NCBI GenBank assembly: GCA_033220425.1
Contig: CM065649.1
Coordinates: 2,480,001-2,544,000 of the forward strand
Origin: Lepraria neglecta
Taxonomy: Eukaryota; Ascomycota; Lecanoromycetes; Lecanorales; Stereocaulaceae
Reading direction: 5' to 3'
Length of the DNA: 64,000 nucleotides
In this document: positions 61,201-64,000 of the stretch, piece by piece
Layout of the letters: every line of letters starts with the position of its first letter
How positions within the stretch are numbered: position 1 is the stretch's first letter
The notes under the pieces: model-generated
Told to the model about the DNA's origin: nothing
The model's database searches: none
The model's input: only the letters and a program-made list of their open reading frames with translations
Position numbers and translations under genes: made by a program

Positions 61201-64000
61201 ATTTATATAAGCAAATTCGGCTATAGGCAAGAGCTTTGCCCAGTTTGTTTATTCTGAATTCGCAAACGTCCGCAAGAAGTACTCCAATATCTAGTTTTAG
61301 CGTTCTATCTAACCATCTATCTACGGGTGAAAAGCGGTACTTATATACTACTTAATCTTTATATAATAGCAAACCGCTGACTAGAATACACTTATAAATA
61401 TAGAGCCTCTATCGCTTATAATACCAGTTAGTATACTATATCAGTAGATAACTTTATTAAAGAAGAGTTCCGCTAGCTCGGCGGCGGCGATAGTTTTAGT
61501 AGTAGGTAGATAATAAGCTATCTTGGTGAATCTATCTACTACTACCAAAATCGAGTTATACACGACGCCGCCCCGTTTACTCGGAGGTAATCCCGTTATA
61601 AAATCCATAGTTAATTCCTACTATAGACCTTTTAGTAATAGTAATGATTATAATTCGCTATAAGGACGATATCTAGCCACTTTGACCCTTTAACAGATGT
61701 CGTATATACGCACGTAGCTCTACGCCTACTCCGCGATATTACGCTAATGGTACTTGCGCTATAGGAGCTCCAGCGTCTTTTCGGCTCCAAAGTATCCTAC
61801 TAGGGGGTCGTTATAGTATTTACCAATTAATTCTTATCTTAAAGCACTATCTTTAGAGATATATAGTTATCCCTTATACCGAAGGAGGTTCTCGTTATCA
61901 AAAGACCAATCTTAATCTAGAAGGCGTAGGCGCCCCTCTAACTCTACGCTGTTACTTCTGTATTTCCTAACCTACTTATTATAGCGTTATAAATCAGAAA
62001 TTAGCGACTTGAGTAGTCTTTGGGTATCTATATAAGGCCCTTCCTTAAGATCTCTAACGGTTTTCCTTGGTATAACTACCTGAATACCTATAACTTGCGA
62101 CCCTAGCTATAGTATCGCCTCATCGGCGCGCTTACGTATACTTATATCCTCTATAGACTAAAGTGCCAGCTTGTTCTATAACGTTAGTAATAGCTTAGTA
62201 TTTAATAGCGAGGCCCCTTTATAATCTAGGCGTCTAGAAGAAGGATCAGCGGGATTGGTTTTGCCCGCTCTATAGATTATCTCGAAGTTATAAGCTATAA
62301 GCTTCAGCGCCCAGCGTGCTTACTATAGCGTTAACTCTTTCAGCTTTATAAATCCCTATAGATTATTATAATCCGTTAGAACCTCTACCGGGAAAAGGCT
62401 TCCTTCTAGGTAGTATCGCTACTACTTAAACGCCGTAATAACTATAAGTAATTCTTGGTTATACACTTCATAATTTTGCTTAGCAGGAATCATTTTACGA
62501 GACTAGAATGTAACTGGCCGCTAGCTCCCCTAGTCATCCGATTGTAATAGGATACCTGCAATAGCAAAATTCGATGTATCGGTCTTAACCCTGATTTTCT
62601 AAGACGGATTGAAATGTTATAGTAGAGGGGCTTCGGTAAACTTCCTACACAGTTATTAGAACGCCGTCTACGCGTTATCGGACTACTCGAGTGGTCCCGT
62701 TTTCCTTCCATCCTTACTACCTTTTAGTAGGCTAGTAAGTAGCGCTATAATAGCCGAATAATAATGGATGAAATAACGATAGAAATTCGCAAAGCCTAGG
62801 AATACCTGGACTTCTCGATAAGTCTTCGGTGTTAGCCAATCCCCAATTATCTTAACTCTGCGCGTATCTATCTCTATACTAGCGGTAGAGACGATAAAGC
62901 CTAAGTACTTAACCCGGGTTATAAAAAACTTATACTTCTTCCGGTTCGTATAGAGTTAGAATTACTAAAGTCTTTGGAGTACTCCTTTGACGTGCCTCTA
63001 GTAGTCCGCTAGGGTTTCCGAAAAAACCAAGATATTATCCAAATATACTATACACGTCATATTAACTAGGCCTATAAGGGCCCGATTAATATACGCTTGA
63101 AAAGTAGTAGGGGTATTCGCTAACCTAAATGGTATAATAAGATATTTAAAGTGACCGTAATACGTACGGAACGCTGTCTTCTATTTATTACTACACTTAA
63201 TTCGGATACGGTAATACGTATCCTTAAGGTCTAACTTTGAGAATACTTTAGCACCGCTTAAGCGGTCTAGTATCTCGGTAATTAGGGGTAATAGATGCCG
63301 ATTCTTGATTATCACCGTATTTAACCCTTAATAATCTACGCAAAGATATAGCCCCCTATCCTTTTTCGGTACGAAAAGTATAGGTACTCCTACCGGCGAA
63401 ATAGAGTAGCGAATCTACTTCTTTCCTAGTATATCGTTAAGGTACCGCCGAAGCTCTATTAACTCCGTCCTCGATAGATTATAGATAGGACTATAAGGTA
63501 GCTCCCTACCGTCTAACTTAATAGCGTAGTCTCCCTGCTTTTATTCAGGTAAGATCCCTACTTTCTTATTTAAGAAGATATCTTTAAACTCCCGTAATTC
63601 AGGAGGAAGGGTTATATCGAACTCGTTAGTCCGAGGCTACTCCGCTATCGTAGCGCCAGCGTAAATTACAGTGAATACTTTCTATTCCTATTACAAAACT
63701 TTGCCAAATTCGGTTAGTCTATCCAGCTATATTAGCCTAGGATTTATTTAGTACCGCTATTGGCGCGCTAGCGTATTAACTATAATACCTAACTTATAAA
63801 GCGCTGGTATCCTGATAATCAAGTCGGGACCCTCCTAGTCTATAGCGTAGAACAAGGAACTATATTCCTTTTCTTGCCCCTAGTTATTAGTAGCTATATA
63901 GCTTAACTGAAACGCCCTATAATAAAAGGCGCCTTATCCGCTTGGCTATACCGGTGTTAGTAAGACAGCGCGTTCTAGCTACAAATTATATTATACCACG
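58252..64000 (-). mobile_element. LTR element B, Ty3/Gypsy chromovirus fossil, runs off right edge
   Basis: One LTR at 58252-58703 is an inverted relative of the LTRs of element A and is the 3' LTR, since coding runs on minus. From right to left: protease at about 63.9-63.6 kb, RT to about 62.9 kb with YLDNILVF at about 63.03 kb, RNase H near 62.3 kb, and integrase with GLPPSKRGGVVYNSILVVVD at about 61.55 kb and FFAGYGYN near 61.16 kb. A chromodomain-like segment follows near 60.6 kb, then a long 3' part holding the hexanucleotide repeat. The 5' LTR is outside the window. Broken, with many changes; same family as A but fuller inside. Confidence 0.85.
59866..60117. repeat. (GAGGAA)n hexanucleotide tract
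   Basis: About 250 bp of nearly pure GAGGAA units, with two GAGAAA interruptions, in the 3' part of element B. The matching place in element A (about 38.26-38.56 kb, complementary CTTCCT) is much shorter and irregular, so the tract expanded in B. Confidence 0.92.

Larger units (their letters stand above)
31390..64000. other. RIP-affected repeat block
   Basis: From about 31.4 kb to the right edge CpA and TpG are scarce and TpA is very common, while CpG remains frequent. Almost no long open frames exist on either strand. This is the pattern of repeat-induced point mutation in Pezizomycotina. The block is made of nested mobile elements and duplicated genes, listed separately. Confidence 0.85.

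Noticed and set aside
62490-62711. 73-residue minus-strand ORF
   Set aside because: A surviving open piece of the polyprotein region of element B, not a separate gene.

Overview
The window looks like a filamentous ascomycete (Pezizomycotina) chromosome arm. The genes carry short GT-AG introns of about 45-67 bp. The families present are typical of that group: a STAND/NLR receptor, NRPS-like adenylate-forming enzymes, a secreted GMC oxidoreductase and a fungal 7-TM rhodopsin-type protein. The right half is full of repeats in which CpA/TpG has become TpA while CpG is spared, the signature of repeat-induced point mutation (RIP). The sequence does not let me name the genus.

Left, gene-bearing part (1 to about 31.3 kb). 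A NB-ARC/TPR NLR-type gene enters from the left edge (<1-3405, +). It is followed by the housekeeping SRP68 gene (4156-6080, -) and a large single-exon gene of unknown function (8021-10339, -). A debris zone at 10.6-13.5 kb holds a perfect 20-bp palindrome, a probable solo LTR and a fragment of a DUF7025-type AAA ATPase. From 13.6 to 26.2 kb five genes form a plausible small secondary-metabolite locus: an NRPS-like A-T-R reductase (-), an MFS monocarboxylate-type transporter (-), a secreted GMC oxidoreductase (+), a rhodopsin-like 7-TM protein (-) and a second NRPS-like enzyme that is A-T only (+). The transporter/oxidoreductase pair and the 7-TM/A-T pair share divergent promoters; the second promoter has adjacent perfect CRE and AP-1/GCN4-type sites.

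Transition (26.2-31.3 kb). No intact gene was found. There is a CA microsatellite, a 461-bp MITE-like element with 37-bp inverted ends, a degenerate tandem stretch and the C-terminal exon of an isocitrate/isopropylmalate dehydrogenase family gene. That gene is cut off where the repeats begin.

Right, repeat block (about 31.4-64 kb). Long open frames vanish and TpA dominates. In order it holds: a DIRS-like reverse-transcriptase fossil; a 40-bp tandem repeat; LTR element A (35333-40206, Ty3/Gypsy, 5-bp target duplication CTTTA); a Plavaka/CACTA-type transposase fossil (-); a RIP-degraded SNF2-family ATPase gene; LTR element C (47818-54420, Ty3/Gypsy on -, target duplication AAAGT); a second SNF2 copy; and LTR element B (58252 to beyond the right edge, on -, same family as A). 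A probably interrupts the Plavaka element, and C interrupts sequence just after or in the tail of the first SNF2 copy.

The least ordinary points are the compact locus with two different NRPS-like enzymes and the pair of RIP-degraded SNF2 genes among the transposons. Exon joins were read by eye from frame, splice dinucleotides and family expectation, and were not confirmed by transcripts.
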